Positions 1 through 10,143 of a stretch of 64,000 nucleotides of DNA are shown piece by piece. The DNA comes from Aplidium turbinatum. Taxonomy: Eukaryota; Chordata; Ascidiacea; Aplousobranchia; Polyclinidae. The notes beneath the pieces are model-generated. The model had not been told where the DNA came from. It ran no database searches and was given only the letters and a program-made list of their open reading frames with translations. The position numbers and the translations under genes are program-made. Each line of letters opens with the position of its first letter. The stretch's first letter is position 1. The DNA lies in assembly GCA_918807975.1 (NCBI GenBank), contig OU964921.1, forward strand, positions 22,904,498 to 22,968,497, in the 5' to 3' direction.

Positions 1-255
1 AGCTCGACTGGTTAGGGCGTAATTTATATCAAACGACTGCTCCGCAGCGCCACCACGGGCGAAACTCCATATTTCACTGCTATGGAACGACTTTGGTGGT
101 GTTCCGTGATCCTAAGTGGGCGCCGTTAGCGACGGATGAAACGAATGTTTTTTAGATGTAATTGGTGGATCACAGTTTGGTCGGAGTTGGTACAAGCGAT
201 TGCTTGTTTCAAAGATTTATTGTTTTTGCAGTTTAATAAAACTGTACTGGATACG
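1..255. other. Left flank of the nested LTR element, unassigned
   Basis: I recognise no gene here. The first bases resemble a tRNA-type A box (tggttagggcg near position 10), as in tRNA-derived SINEs, but no B box follows, so this is not called as a SINE. The last five bases (atacg, 251-255) are one half of the target-site duplication of the large LTR element that starts at 256. Confidence 0.4.
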
Positions 256-487
256 TGTTACGATATAAACCAAACTAGAAACATAACTTGGCTTTAATCA
301 ACTTAAATTCGTGCTAAACAAACAAAACAAATATAAGGTTCCTCGTTCTGCCAGTACAACTGCAAGATGAATCCCAGAATCAGTGGCAAGGCTAGAGTAC
401 AGAACTAGAAACGCGTACAATTACCTAGGGCACACATGATTACGTAAGCGAGTAAACAAGGTGAACTACAGGCAAGCAATCATTACA
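256..487 (-). repeat. 3' LTR of Gypsy B (left copy)
   Basis: It begins tgttacgata and ends cattaca, so it has TG/CA ends. It matches the right copy at 16311-16858 over its whole length, apart from a block of about 45 bp and a SINE that are present only in the right copy. Confidence 0.9.
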
Positions 488-554
488 TTCCTCCCCGCTG
501 ATTTATGAACATGTTTAGAATTTCGATACTTGTTGTCTCAAGAAAATAGATACA

Positions 555-1403
555 TCAATGTTTCACATAAGCACCATATCGGTCAGGTTCTTTTCGTACC
601 CGAGAGGATCTGCGAAGGGCAGGAACCTCAACATCGATCACGCCCGGTTTGTGCGAGTGCTCAACAACCGGATTTTCAGGTGTAGACTTTGGAGATTCAA
701 GTCCGGACTTTGGTGATTCAGGTGCAGGTTTTGAATTTAAATCCAGTAGTTCGGGTGAGGCGGTAACGTTGTTGTCTTCTGCTGGTTTTTCTTTTTGCGG
801 ACAAGGAGCAAGGTCTGTAGTCGATACAGTTGATTCTCGGCCATTTGGATATCGAACATGTGCAAAGCAAGGGTTCGCATCTAGCAATTCAACTTCATCT
901 ACTAATGGCTCGTCCTTGTTCCTGACAAACCGACGAAGCAGGACAGAGCCTGGTTGGAGCAAGCAACCAACCAGGTAAACTCTTCCCGAGCATTGAACGT
1001 CGTTCAAACCTAAGAAAACGTTCGTGCGGCGTAGCATTTGTGCTGGTGCATAATAATGATCGCGCTGCATGTAGAGCGTCAGGTAGGACTTCTTCTCACC
1101 TCTCCTGCGGAAGATGGCGATCATGTAACATTAACTGTACGGTTTGTCAAATAGTTTGATTCGTTCTTTCTACTTGTGAATTACCAGTGGGATGATATGG
1201 TGTGCTCCTACTGGTAGCCACATCTTTACTTGTAAGGTAGGTTTTTACATCATTGGACATAAAGGCTGAACCTCTATCACTATGTACGTATCCAGGAACG
1301 CCAAATAGTACAAAAAGTTCTGATAAACACTTCAACACCGTTGATGAGGATTGGTCTTTGCATGCGAAAGCAAATGGATAACGAGAATACTCGTCAATAA
1401 CCA
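555..1403 (-). pseudogene. Integrase core and C-terminal arm of Gypsy B
   Basis: This is the 3'-most coding part of the Gypsy B polyprotein. The upstream piece (to 1403) reads as a retroviral-type integrase core (VIDEYSRYPFAF, HSDRGSAF, NSQVERTNQT), carrying the second Asp and the Glu of the DDE triad in context. The downstream piece (555-1124) has the typical Gypsy C-terminal arm ending in a basic RRSSRVRKEPDRYGAYV stretch just before the polypurine tract and LTR. The piggyBac TTAA target lies exactly at the upstream edge of this segment. It is a fossil and is not expected to be functional. Confidence 0.88.
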
Positions 1404-1752
1404 TTAACACTAGAATTACCAGGATTTTTTACACCTTAGAATTACCACGGTGTCCTATAGGACACCTTCAGTATTGCAGCGTTTTTCTGTCTAACTGCTA
1501 GTGTTCTAACTATTATTATGCATTCTAAATGAATGCAGTTTCCTAAAAAACACATTTGCATGCAACTTGTATTGTTGAAAACTTATTTCGAACAAAAAAG
1601 TATAGGAAATAAGCACTCCATGGGACACGGTTTAGCAATCTTAGACTAGCCTACAGATGTAAAAGAAACATAAATGAGTACACTTGTGACCAGCCATATA
1701 ATGCATCACAGAATCATTTGAAACACCCGCTGAATTTCACAAAAATAACTTT

Positions 1753-1889
1753 CTAATCATTTTGCGAACACTTTCCACAGGTAGGATTCTGACACTTGGA
1801 ACACGTAAATGTCGTTGCATTGTTACAGCCTCTTCTATACTATGTTATAGAATCTATAGCATTTCCTGCGTTTACTTGACTCAGGTGTC
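1753..1889 (-). pseudogene. piggyBac transposase, C-terminal cysteine-rich domain
   Basis: Read on the - strand this ends TFTCSKCQNPTCGKCSQND and then a stop at 1753-1755. The spacing of the cysteine pairs is that of the cross-brace zinc finger at the C-terminus of piggyBac transposases, which binds the subterminal repeats. An in-frame stop lies just upstream, near 1837. The 11 bases 1879-1889 (actcaggtgtc) are the target duplication of the LINE inserted here. Confidence 0.8.
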
Positions 1890-2780
1890 GTCGTCGTCGT
1901 CTGAGCTTCTGGGGCCGAGGGTCTATCCTTTTACCACCCCAGATTCACGATGTTCCCGGACTACACTGGAAGGCTGCTAGAGAGCAGCCAGTCTTTAGTT
2001 TCATCATCCATGACGCGCAGACCTTCCACTCCGTTAGGTGGCTTGAAGATGGTACAGTCATTGATGATGTGGTCTGCGGTTTGTTCCTCGGCACCACATT
2101 CACAGGAGGAGGAAGAAGCCATTCCCCATTGGTGCATGGTTGAGCGGAAAAGCCCGACGCCCGTACGGAGACGGTTGAGGCGCACCCATGCCTGTTTCTG
2201 TAGTGTCAGGCCGATGGGGCGTGTGTCGGCGTCGCGGATGAATGAATGGAGTCTGGTGGTGCTTGACCTCCATTCAGAATTCCATTTATGGTCCGCCCAA
2301 GTAGCCGCAGAGATGTCTTGTTCATCAGCTTCGTTAATCAGAAGCCGAGCGGCTGGCACGAATGGGTGTCTTGATTTCAGTCGGCGGGGGTGCCCGTTTG
2401 GGAAGGCAGAGATCTTGTGGTGGAGAAGATGATTAGGCTCCAGTGCCCGTCGACCGAGGGACAGAGTGGCTTCTTCGCGACGAAGCTCAGCAGGTTGGAT
2501 GCCAGCGAGAATGGGGAGATTGTCCAATGGTGTGGGACGCAGGCATCCGGTCACTGTGCGCAGGGCACTGTTTATGGCAGTGTCGATGTTGTGGCAGTGA
2601 GCACTGCGGCACCAGACAGGTGCACAGTACTCTGCTGAAGAGTAGACAAGGGCTAAGGCTGCTATTGGCAAAGTGTCAGCCCTCGCCCCCCAGCTAGAGC
2701 CTGCCAGGCGCTTCAGTAATGCAGCGCGGGATGTCAGTTTCTTGCGCAGTGACACCAAATGGTGGCGATATGTGAGCGAT
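1890..2780 (-). mobile_element. 5'-truncated LINE (family J), 3' end with (GAC)n tail
   Basis: It is a non-LTR retrotransposon flanked by an 11-bp target duplication (actcaggtgtc at 1879-1889 and 2781-2791). Only the last third of the RT protein survives (- strand, 2758 to 1961). It shows thumb-like KKLTSRAALLKRLAGSSWG, the region STAEYCAPVW-like YSSAEYCAPVWCRS, and a terminal Cys/His motif (CECGAEEQTADHII) preceded by LNRLRTGVGLFR. This C-terminus is typical of the Jockey/CR1-related superfamily; I cannot fix the clade. The 3' end carries a short (GAC)n simple repeat. Relatives lie at 18421-19960, 31190-33000, 34722-37546 and 43733-45175. Confidence 0.9.
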
Positions 2781-2791
2781 ACTCAGGTGTC

Positions 2792-2943
2792 ATGACAATA
2801 GTTGTGTTGTTTTGTAGTTGGTGGCACAAACATTCAATGAGCTCGAGTATAAAGTCTCTTCGTGATATATGGTTACCAGTCGACTTTATAAAAAGGGCAC
2901 ATCGTTGATTGCCGCTACATCGAGGATGTTACCCCATAATGGC
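2792..2943 (-). pseudogene. piggyBac transposase, segment before the cysteine-rich domain
   Basis: The - strand reads WGNILDVAAINDV and then, after an in-frame stop and a frame change, RRDFILELIECLCHQL. Both match the conserved helical stretch following the piggyBac DDE core, whose family pattern is ...N(M/I)LDVA..NA... followed by RR.FL..L. The piece is bounded by a LINE on one side and a Ty3/Gypsy LTR on the other. It lies in the same order and strand as the pieces at 7811-7993 and 1753-1889, so all three come from one transposase gene. Confidence 0.8.
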
Positions 2944-3115
2944 TGTAGTGTATTGAAATGTGATTATTATGTTATGCTTATGACCGGTTACCAGATTATC
3001 TTTTGGCAACCCTGGCAAGTATCCCGGAAGTACATTCTGTTGTCAGTAATTAATCAAAGTGGAAGTGCATGTTGTTTCTGTATATAATACACCAGTAAAC
3101 AGACAGAATATGACA
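2944..3115 (+). repeat. 5' LTR of Gypsy A
   Basis: It runs tgtagtg...tgaca, 172 bp, with no difference seen from 7634-7805. It contains tatataata near 3081, a plausible core promoter element. Confidence 0.95.
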
Positions 3116-3117
3116 TT

Positions 3118-3128
3118 TGGCGACGAGG
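3118..3128 (+). other. Primer binding site of Gypsy A
   Basis: tggcgacgagg begins two bases after the LTR end, the usual spacing for a tRNA primer site. This sequence is common in Ty3/Gypsy elements of marine invertebrates. I do not assign the tRNA. Confidence 0.7.
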
Positions 3129-3219
3129 AAAATATTTAAATCTGTAGCCTATTAGTTCAAGAGGTCCAAGCAGACAGTGAATTGTTCTTGTCGTGTTGTC
3201 CAAACTACTAGTGAGCATC

Positions 3220-6200
3220 ATGAATGGAGCTGCAGTTACCTGCGAGGTGTCAGCTGTATTACCCTTTGATGTCAATGGTGATGCACAAAACCAGGGACAA
3301 CGTTGGAAGCGATGGAAACGGGCGTTTTCATTGTATATCACTGGAAAAGGTGTCACCAGTGATGAACAAAAACAGGCTCTGCTGCTGCACACTGCTGGTG
3401 TGGATGTGCAAGAAATTTATTTTTCTTTGGTTCCAGACAATGAAGGTAAAACTCTTCAAGAGACTTTAACATTGTTGGATGATCATTTTCTTCCTAAGGC
3501 TAATGTACCTTTTGAACGCCATGTTTTTAGGCAATTGATGCAAAAACATGATAAGCCGGTAAACAAATTTGTTTGCAGACTGCGACAACAGGCAGCTATG
3601 TGTGAATTTGGTGATTCATTGGATACCCAACTTCGTGATCAAGTAATTGATAAATGTCATTCCAATCATTTACGACGAAAGTTTTTGGAAAAAGGAGATG
3701 TCCAGTTAAATGATATATTAGCTATTGCTAGAGCACATGAAGCAGTTAATTCACAGGTTAAGATGATGGAAAGAAAATCATTAGAACCAAGCATGCAGCA
3801 TGAAGTAAATTCAGTTCCTATACAAAGAAAGAGTAACATTAAGTCAAAACAGGGAAAAGACACACAAGAGTGTTTTGCATGTGGATTATTTGGTCATTTC
3901 AAACATGACAGGCAGTGCCCTGCAAGAGGGAAGAAGTGCCACAAATGTGGAAATCTGGGACATTTTCAAAAGAAATGCAGGTCAAAAGTAAGGAATACAA
4001 CACAGTTTTATCAACAAAGAAATTCAAAATCTAATGCCAATCAAATAGATAATTCAGGATTGGGTGAAAATGAATTTGGAGCATCAACTAATGTCTTTTC
4101 AATGAAAAGTTCAACACATGGGCTGTGCAGTGTAAGTTTAAACATTGGTGGTGTGTCGGTGGGAGACATGTTAGTTGATTCCGGTGCATCATGCAACATT
4201 GTGAACAAGCAAACTTGGGAATGGCTGAAGACATGTAATATTAATGCAACAACAAGGAAATCTGCTAAAACATTGTACGCGTATGGAAGTAAGAAGCCAA
4301 TTCCAACATTAGGAACATTTACGGCAAAAGTTGAATCAAAAGTTACACAAAAAGTATGTGTTGCTGACTTTGTGGTAGCAGATACCGATGGACACAGACT
4401 ATTGGGCAAAGACACCGCAGAGACTTTAGGTTTGTTGCATGTTGGTCCAATACATGTAAATGGTGTTAAATCTGGTGCTAATAATGTTAAACCTCAAGTT
4501 GATAATGACATTGTGTCTAAGTATGATGGTTTATTTACTGGTGTTGGCTTGTTAAAAGATTATGAGTTAAAATTGCATATTGATGATTCTCTTAAGCCAG
4601 TAGCTCAACCTGTTCGAAGAATACCATTTCCGCTGAGAGAAAAGGTAGATGTGAAGTTACATGAATTGCTTGATGCTGATATTATAGAAGAAGTCCCAGA
4701 AGGACCATCAAGTTGGATCTCTCCATTGGTAGTCATACCTAAGAGTGATGGTGACATTCGCATTTGTGTTGATATGCGACAAGCCAATCAGGCTATAGTT
4801 AGAGAGAGACATCCAATTCCCACTGTTGAAGAACTGTTGTATCAACTCAATGGTAGTACTGTTTTCAGTAAGTTGGATTTAAAATGGGGCTTTCATCAGA
4901 TAATGTTGGATGAAACGAGCCGCCATATTACAACATTTGTTACACATCGAGGTCTATACAGATATAAAAGGCTAATGTTTGGACTGAGTTCTGCTCCTGA
5001 AAAATATCAGAAAATTATTTGGGATTTATTGAAGAACTGCGATGGTGTTGCTAACATTGCAGATGACATTGTCATTTATGGAAAAGACAGGACAGAACAT
5101 GACAGTCGATTACATGTGGTACTGGAAAAGTTGTTAAAATCTGGATTGACTTTGAATAAAACAAAATGTCAGTTTAGAATGTCAAAGCTTACATTTTTTG
5201 GACATGACTTGCACCAACAAGGGGTAAGTCCCAGTGCAGAGAAAATTGCAGCTATTCAAAAAGCACAACCTCCAACTTCAGCTAGTGAAGTCAGATCATT
5301 CATGGGTCTTGTTCAGTTTTCAGCTAAGTTTATCCCAAATTTAGCAACCATTGCAAGGCCTATACTAGACTTGACCAAAAAGACTGCAAAGTTTCAATGG
5401 CATAAAGCACACCAAGATGCATTTTTGAAACTAAAAACAGTGATCACAAAGGCTGATACATTGGCATATTATCGGAATGACTGTAAGACAAGAATTGTGA
5501 CAGATGCATCTCCAGTTGGTCTAGGTGCTGTGTTGACACAGTTACAAGATGGAATGTGGAGAGTCATTTCTTATGCATCTCGAAGTTTGTCAGATGTGGA
5601 AAAGAAGTACAGCCAAACGGAAAAAGAAGCTCTAGGGTTGGTTTGGTCTTGTGAAAGATTCAATTTGTATGTATTTGGAAGACATTTTGAACTTGAAACA
5701 GATCATAAGCCCCTGCAATACATTTACACGAAGAAATCAAGACCATCAGCAAGAATAGAACGCTGGGTATTGCGTTTACAATCGTTTGATTTTAGTGTTA
5801 TCTATCGTCCAGGGAAAACTAACATTGCTGATGCATTGTCAAGGCTAAATAAAGAGCCCTATGAAGAAAGCAAAGATTTGACAGAACCTTATGATTATGT
5901 GAGATCTATTGTTCTTCAAAGTATGCCAGTCGCTTTATCTACAGAAGAACTTGAACAAGAATCAGCTGCTGATCCACAATTGTCAGAAATTAGGGACTAT
6001 ATTCATTCAGGAAATTGGTCCAAGTGTACAGACACAAGCTTTTTGCATGTAAAAAATGAACTGTGTACATATGGAAACTTGTTGCTCAGAGGGACAAGAC
6101 TCGTTATACCTGCTACATTGCGTGAAAAAGTGCTCAATTTGGCACACGAGGGTCACCAAGGCATTGTCAAGACAAAGAATCGATTACGCACAAAGGTGTG

Positions 6201-7206
6201 GTGGCCAAAGATCGATGTTGATGCAGAAAAGATGTGTAAACTTTGTCACGGATGTCAAGTCACCAGCGACTTTTGCAGACCAGAACCAATTGCTCGGGTA
6301 TTGCCACCAAGTGGGCCTTGGCAAGATTGTGCGGCAGATATTCTTGGTCCATTACCAAGTGGTGAGAACATTTTAGTAGTGGTAGATTACTTTAGTCGTT
6401 TTTACGAAATTGCAATCTTGAAATCTATCACAAGCGAAAAATTGATTCAAGCGATTCTGCCCATGTTTTCAAGGTTTGGAGTACCTTACTCATTGCGAAC
6501 TGATAATGGTCCACAATTTGTATCGAATGATTTTGAGAATTTTCTAGAAGAATATGGAGTAATACACCGCAAAACAACACCATTATGGCCTCAAGCAAAC
6601 GGTGAGGTGGAACGACAAAATCAAACATTGTTAAAGGCAATCAAAGTTGCTCAAGTTGAAAAGAAAGATTGGCGGTATGAGATCAACAAATTTCTAATGG
6701 CATATCGTTCAACTCCGCAAGTTTCTACAGGTTCTACTCCTTATTATATGATGTTTCGCAGAGAAATGAAGTCTAAATTACCTGAACTGTGCCGAGAACC
6801 TCAGATCTTTGATGAAGGGATTCGAGACAGAGACTGGAAGGGTAAAATAGACGGTAAACTATATACTGACTTTAAGCGACGTGCTGTCGACTCAGATATT
6901 CGGGTTGGAGATGAAGTTTTGGTTAAAAGTCAAAAATCAAATAAACTTTCTGCAAATTTTGATAGCGCTACCCAACAGGTAGTTAGGAAGGAAAGGGGGG
7001 AAGTGACAGTACAAAACAATGAAGGGGTTCAATTGACACGAAATTCGTCATTTTTCAAGAAATTGAACACCAGTGATGAAAATGTAAACTCACCTCCTGC
7101 GGACATAACCGTGAACGCTGATTTGAATGAGCCCTCAATACCTGTACGTACTCGTCCGACACGTAATGTCAGTAAACCTACCCGCTTTAATGATTATGTA
7201 ACCTGA
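3220..7206 (+). CDS. Gag-Pol polyprotein of Gypsy A (about 1328 aa)
   Basis: It encodes the structural and replication proteins of a Ty3/Gypsy retrotransposon in one frame. In order: a gag region; two CCHC zinc knuckles (about residues 217-233 and 240-253); an aspartic protease with LVDSGASCN (about 320); reverse transcriptase with VDMRQAN and the ADDIVIY catalytic loop (about 613); RNase H with TDASPVGLGAVL, DHKPL and NIADALSR (about 760-875); integrase with a zinc region (about 975-1010), DILGPLPSG, TDNGPQF and NGEVERQNQT carrying the D, D and E; and a basic tail. No chromodomain is seen. The first ATG at 3220 follows the usual spacing after the primer site; an upstream GTG is in frame but unlikely to be used. 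The stop lies about 430 bp before the 3' LTR. Confidence 0.95.
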   Translation: MNGAAVTCEVSAVLPFDVNGDAQNQGQRWKRWKRAFSLYITGKGVTSDEQKQALLLHTAGVDVQEIYFSLVPDNEGKTLQETLTLLDDHFLPKANVPFERHVFRQLMQKHDKPVNKFVCRLRQQAAMCEFGDSLDTQLRDQVIDKCHSNHLRRKFLEKGDVQLNDILAIARAHEAVNSQVKMMERKSLEPSMQHEVNSVPIQRKSNIKSKQGKDTQECFACGLFGHFKHDRQCPARGKKCHKCGNLGHFQKKCRSKVRNTTQFYQQRNSKSNANQIDNSGLGENEFGASTNVFSMKSSTHGLCSVSLNIGGVSVGDMLVDSGASCNIVNKQTWEWLKTCNINATTRKSAKTLYAYGSKKPIPTLGTFTAKVESKVTQKVCVADFVVADTDGHRLLGKDTAETLGLLHVGPIHVNGVKSGANNVKPQVDNDIVSKYDGLFTGVGLLKDYELKLHIDDSLKPVAQPVRRIPFPLREKVDVKLHELLDADIIEEVPEGPSSWISPLVVIPKSDGDIRICVDMRQANQAIVRERHPIPTVEELLYQLNGSTVFSKLDLKWGFHQIMLDETSRHITTFVTHRGLYRYKRLMFGLSSAPEKYQKIIWDLLKNCDGVANIADDIVIYGKDRTEHDSRLHVVLEKLLKSGLTLNKTKCQFRMSKLTFFGHDLHQQGVSPSAEKIAAIQKAQPPTSASEVRSFMGLVQFSAKFIPNLATIARPILDLTKKTAKFQWHKAHQDAFLKLKTVITKADTLAYYRNDCKTRIVTDASPVGLGAVLTQLQDGMWRVISYASRSLSDVEKKYSQTEKEALGLVWSCERFNLYVFGRHFELETDHKPLQYIYTKKSRPSARIERWVLRLQSFDFSVIYRPGKTNIADALSRLNKEPYEESKDLTEPYDYVRSIVLQSMPVALSTEELEQESAADPQLSEIRDYIHSGNWSKCTDTSFLHVKNELCTYGNLLLRGTRLVIPATLREKVLNLAHEGHQGIVKTKNRLRTKVWWPKIDVDAEKMCKLCHGCQVTSDFCRPEPIARVLPPSGPWQDCAADILGPLPSGENILVVVDYFSRFYEIAILKSITSEKLIQAILPMFSRFGVPYSLRTDNGPQFVSNDFENFLEEYGVIHRKTTPLWPQANGEVERQNQTLLKAIKVAQVEKKDWRYEINKFLMAYRSTPQVSTGSTPYYMMFRREMKSKLPELCREPQIFDEGIRDRDWKGKIDGKLYTDFKRRAVDSDIRVGDEVLVKSQKSNKLSANFDSATQQVVRKERGEVTVQNNEGVQLTRNSSFFKKLNTSDENVNSPPADITVNADLNEPSIPVRTRPTRNVSKPTRFNDYVT

Positions 7207-7633
7207 AGTGACTATATAGAATGCAGACTTATATGTCTATGATTCCTTTTGTTCTTTCGTTATAAAGACTAGCTTTGGAATGCATGTCTATTTGTTTAAA
7301 CGTCATGTCAATTGAGTGGTAATCTATTTAATTGTTCTCCATTACAATTTCAAGTTCAAAGTGTAAAAAGTAGAAGCAAACGTGTTAATCATGATCTTTG
7401 GGGTATGGCTATATTGCTTTTGACAGTAAATGTTGGTACTTATAAGTTAATCTGTGTATACCATTGATTGCAGGAATGATGCTTATACGTAATCGAAACC
7501 TAATGATAATGAGTCTTATTGGTTCAAGTGCTCATGGTTTTCATCACCTGTTATGAACATTTAATGTAAACTTGGTTTTTATCAAAAGAAGTAATGCCTT
7601 TGAAAACTACGTTTTAATCCGAGAAGGAAGGGA

Positions 7634-7805
7634 TGTAGTGTATTGAAATGTGATTATTATGTTATGCTTATGACCGGTTACCAGATTATCTTTTGGCAAC
7701 CCTGGCAAGTATCCCGGAAGTACATTCTGTTGTCAGTAATTAATCAAAGTGGAAGTGCATGTTGTTTCTGTATATAATACACCAGTAAACAGACAGAATA
7801 TGACA
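7634..7805 (+). repeat. 3' LTR of Gypsy A
   Basis: It repeats 2944-3115. It is preceded by a polypurine tract (gagaaggaaggga, 7621-7633). The region 7207-7620 between the gag-pol stop and this tract is untranslated element DNA with no further ORF of note. Confidence 0.95.
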
Positions 7806-7810
7806 ATGGC

Positions 7811-7993
7811 CACCTCCTGGAAACTGATCGATATTGTACAAACGAACTATTTGATCAAAAACGTCGGCGCCAACTTTGTTCTCATTGTAGATACCGATCA
7901 CACATGGCTTTTTGGCAGCCGTGGTGATGTCCACATGTGGCGTAGAATGCATGGTGGATAACAGATTGTTTTTTAGCTTTTTGTTGGTACTTT
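7811..7993 (-). pseudogene. piggyBac transposase, post-catalytic segment
   Basis: The - strand reads PCVIGIYNENKVGADVFDQI. This fits the signature of the last catalytic region of piggyBac transposases (P..I..YN..KGGVD..DQM), including the third Asp position. It is followed by VRLYN and a frame that ends at the Gypsy A insertion. Just upstream it runs into the hAT target duplication at 7994. The rest of the DDE core is missing. Confidence 0.85.
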
Positions 7994-8001
7994 ACATAGG
8001 T

Positions 8002-9583
8002 CAGGGATGGCGAACCACTGACCCGCGGGGCACGAAGTGACCCATCACAGGTTTTCAGTGACCCACTTGTCTTTTTTAAAATAATGAAATTTAAACAAAT
8101 ATTTCAGCAAAGAATAAATGTTTTCTAAATATTTGTAATAAGGCCCCACCCTATTTTAATCTAGTAGCCTACCGTACTGAACTGCCATATAGCAGTCTGA
8201 CACAACTAAAGCCGTAGTAATGCGTTATCAGTATCACGGCTGAATTAAAGAAAGAGTTTGCTGAGCTAGGTAGGCTATAGATATGGAGAAGATTGTATCT
8301 GTAACGACTGATGGAGCGCCCAGCATGATTGGGAAACATGTTGGATTTATTCAATTACTAAACAGGAGAGCGCAGCTTTGTTGAATTTCACTGCAAATCT
8401 CTTCAAAAAGTTGTAGCTAAGTGTGGTAACAAAAATAGTCAACTATTGCATCTCATGCTCTTAATAAACGCCAGTTTGCAAATTTATTGAACGCGTGTGA
8501 CAGTAAATTTAGTGGCCTACTCATGTAGCCTACAACAGTGTAAGGTGGTTAAGTTGTGGTAATGTTTTACAGCGATTTGTTGAATTGTTGGAAGAAGTAG
8601 CCTACAACTTTTTTTAGCTGAAAAAAATCAAAAATATCCAGAGTTAAGCGAAAGTAGGCTACGTGGTTGAATGATTTACATTTTTTCGCTGATTTTACAA
8701 TGCATTACAATAAGTTAAATACTAAATTGCAAGGCTGTGGAAATATTGTATTATCCATGTTTGGGCACATTAAAGCATTTGAGAAGAAACTCGCTATTTT
8801 TTCTGTAGACCTTGAACAAGGTCAGCTGAAATGTTTTCCTCAGTTGTTGAAGTACTTTACCAGCACCAATTTAACTTATGAACAAAAGCAAACTGCACTC
8901 AACAAGTATGTTTTAGCCTACTGACGAAAGAGCCCAAAAATGTAATGTCAGAAAGGTTTACCCAGTTCCGAAAGCTAGATACTAATTGCAGTTCATTCTT
9001 TTCCCGCATGCAATTCAATTTGAAAATCTTGAATTATCAAACTTCATATGGCGTCGTCTTTACAACTTGGAAATGGAAATGATAGACTTTCAAGAAAGTG
9101 CAGTTTGGAAAACAAAATTTGCAGACTTAAATCATCTCCTACAAAAAATTGAAATGAAAACGGATATAGATGGTTGTGACTTTCCTGCTGTTGAAAACCA
9201 TGCTCAAAATATAATTCTTACAGAGTGGAACTCCCTGCCAAATTCGTTTGAAACTATGAAAAGATTTGCGGTAGCTCTGTTAACATTGTTTGGTTCTTCA
9301 TATTCGTGCGAATCTTTATTTTCTCACATGAATTTTATACAATCAAGCACACGGAATCGTCTCAGCTCAGATATGAGTGCTGCATGTGTGAAGCTAAAAA
9401 CTACGGATCACCAACCAAGGATAATAAGACTTGCAGAGAAGATGCAACAGCAAGTTTCGCATTAACATGTAGCCTAAGTTAGTTTCGCATTAACATGTAA
9501 TTAAATGTATGACCCACTTCTGCTTTTTCAAGGATTAAGGTCTCTTTTGTGACCCATGCATTAAAAAAGGTTCGCCATCCCTG
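8002..9583 (+). mobile_element. hAT transposon remnant (hAT-1) in the piggyBac
   Basis: The terminal inverted repeats are cagggatggcgaacc at 8002 and ggttcgccatccctg ending at 9583. The 8-bp target duplication acataggt is at 7994-8001 and 9584-9591. Transposase remnants on the + strand are given separately. Length is 1582 bp, well below a full autonomous hAT of this class (about 2.5-3 kb), so it is internally deleted. Confidence 0.94.
8282..9465 (+). pseudogene. hAT transposase remnant (SCAND3/GTF2IRD2-like type)
   Basis: The start reads KIVSVTTDGAPSMIGKHVGF, a conserved hAT catalytic Asp region. The next piece (8667-8924) has the helical insertion domain with the GHIKAFEKKL motif. The last (8986-9465) carries the hATC dimerisation region (FGSSYSCESLFSHMNFI, TRNRLSSDMSAACVKL). 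Several frame changes and stops separate the pieces, so it is inactive. This hAT subgroup gave rise to host proteins such as GTF2IRD2 and EPM2AIP1 in vertebrates. Confidence 0.85.
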
Positions 9584-9591
9584 ACATAGGT

Positions 9592-9972
9592 ACTATAGTG
9601 CGTGAAATGTAAACCTTGCTGTTGCTGTGTTACAAATCAAAGACTCGCTGTTGCGTCATAATGAGTGAGTTTCGACAGGCAGCTATTGAGAGCAAAAGAG
9701 ATTTAGATTTAAAATAAGGTTATTAAGCCAATACAGTGTAAAATGCTTTCTGGTGTCCTATAGGACACCGTGGTAATTCTAGGGTGTAAAATCAAAAATG
9801 TGATATAATTTCTTTAACAAATATCCTTGGAATTCGGGCAACATGGTAGCATTATGTCAAGTGAATTTTGTTAAAAGTCAAAGAATTTCAGAACAAAAGC
9901 TCTTAATCCGAAGCGGCAATTGCAGATTAAAGAAGACCCGATGTCCTATAGGACACCCTTGTAATTCTAGTG
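9592..9972 (-). mobile_element. piggyBac 5' terminal region
   Basis: This is remaining non-coding end of the piggyBac element. It contains two copies of the subterminal palindrome gtgtcctataggacac-type motif (about 9752 and 9942), each followed by a degenerate copy of the terminal repeat (gtaattctag). I see no transposase start codon region in it; the N-terminal coding part has been lost. Confidence 0.7.
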
Positions 9973-9976
9973 TTAA

Positions 9977-10143
9977 AATGTATGGTTTGACACCTTTTAC
10001 TGGACCCTTGAAATCGATACTTATTCTTTCCGAGGGACTTGTGGCACGTATTAAATGTTGGTTTTTATCCAAGCTGTGATAGCGAGGCTTCACTTCACAA
10101 CACGAACGACAGCTTTTGCAAACATTTTTCACATCATCTAGAG
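9977..10143 (-). pseudogene. Integrase zinc-binding region of Gypsy B
   Basis: The - strand reads NVCKSCRSCCEVKPRYH, the CC half of an HHCC integrase zinc domain, followed by the first catalytic Asp context (ISIDFKGPVKG). It lies between the hAT-2 insertion on its upstream side and the piggyBac TTAA on its downstream side. It is part of the Gypsy B fossil. Confidence 0.85.

Larger units (their letters stand above)
2944..7805 (+). mobile_element. Ty3/Gypsy LTR retrotransposon (Gypsy A), looks whole and young
   Basis: Two 172-bp LTRs (2944-3115 and 7634-7805) appear identical by eye. A 5-bp target duplication (atggc) lies at 2939-2943 and 7806-7810. A primer-binding-site-like sequence follows the 5' LTR and a polypurine tract precedes the 3' LTR. 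A single long gag-pol frame fills the interior. It sits inside the piggyBac transposase coding remnant. Identical LTRs indicate recent insertion, making it the youngest dated element in the window. Confidence 0.96.
1408..9972 (-). mobile_element. piggyBac DNA transposon remnant inserted in Gypsy B integrase
   Basis: It is flanked by the canonical piggyBac target TTAA at 1404-1407 and 9973-9976. The terminal inverted repeats are CACTAGAATTACC and its complement. A palindromic subterminal motif (gtgtcctataggacac) recurs near both ends (about 1451, 9752 and 9942). Transposase pieces are on the - strand (7811-7993, 2792-2943, 1753-1889); the N-terminal and DDE-core portion is missing. About 7.3 kb of the span consists of later insertions: a LINE (1890-2780), a Ty3/Gypsy element (2944-7805) and a hAT (8002-9583). 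The real piggyBac DNA left is about 1.2 kb. Confidence 0.92.

Noticed and set aside
649-978. + strand ORF opposite the Gypsy B integrase tail
   Set aside because: It is a shadow of the - strand coding frame, with no independent features.
1950-2697. + strand ORFs over the LINE at 1890-2780
   Set aside because: They are antisense shadows of GC-rich LINE coding DNA.
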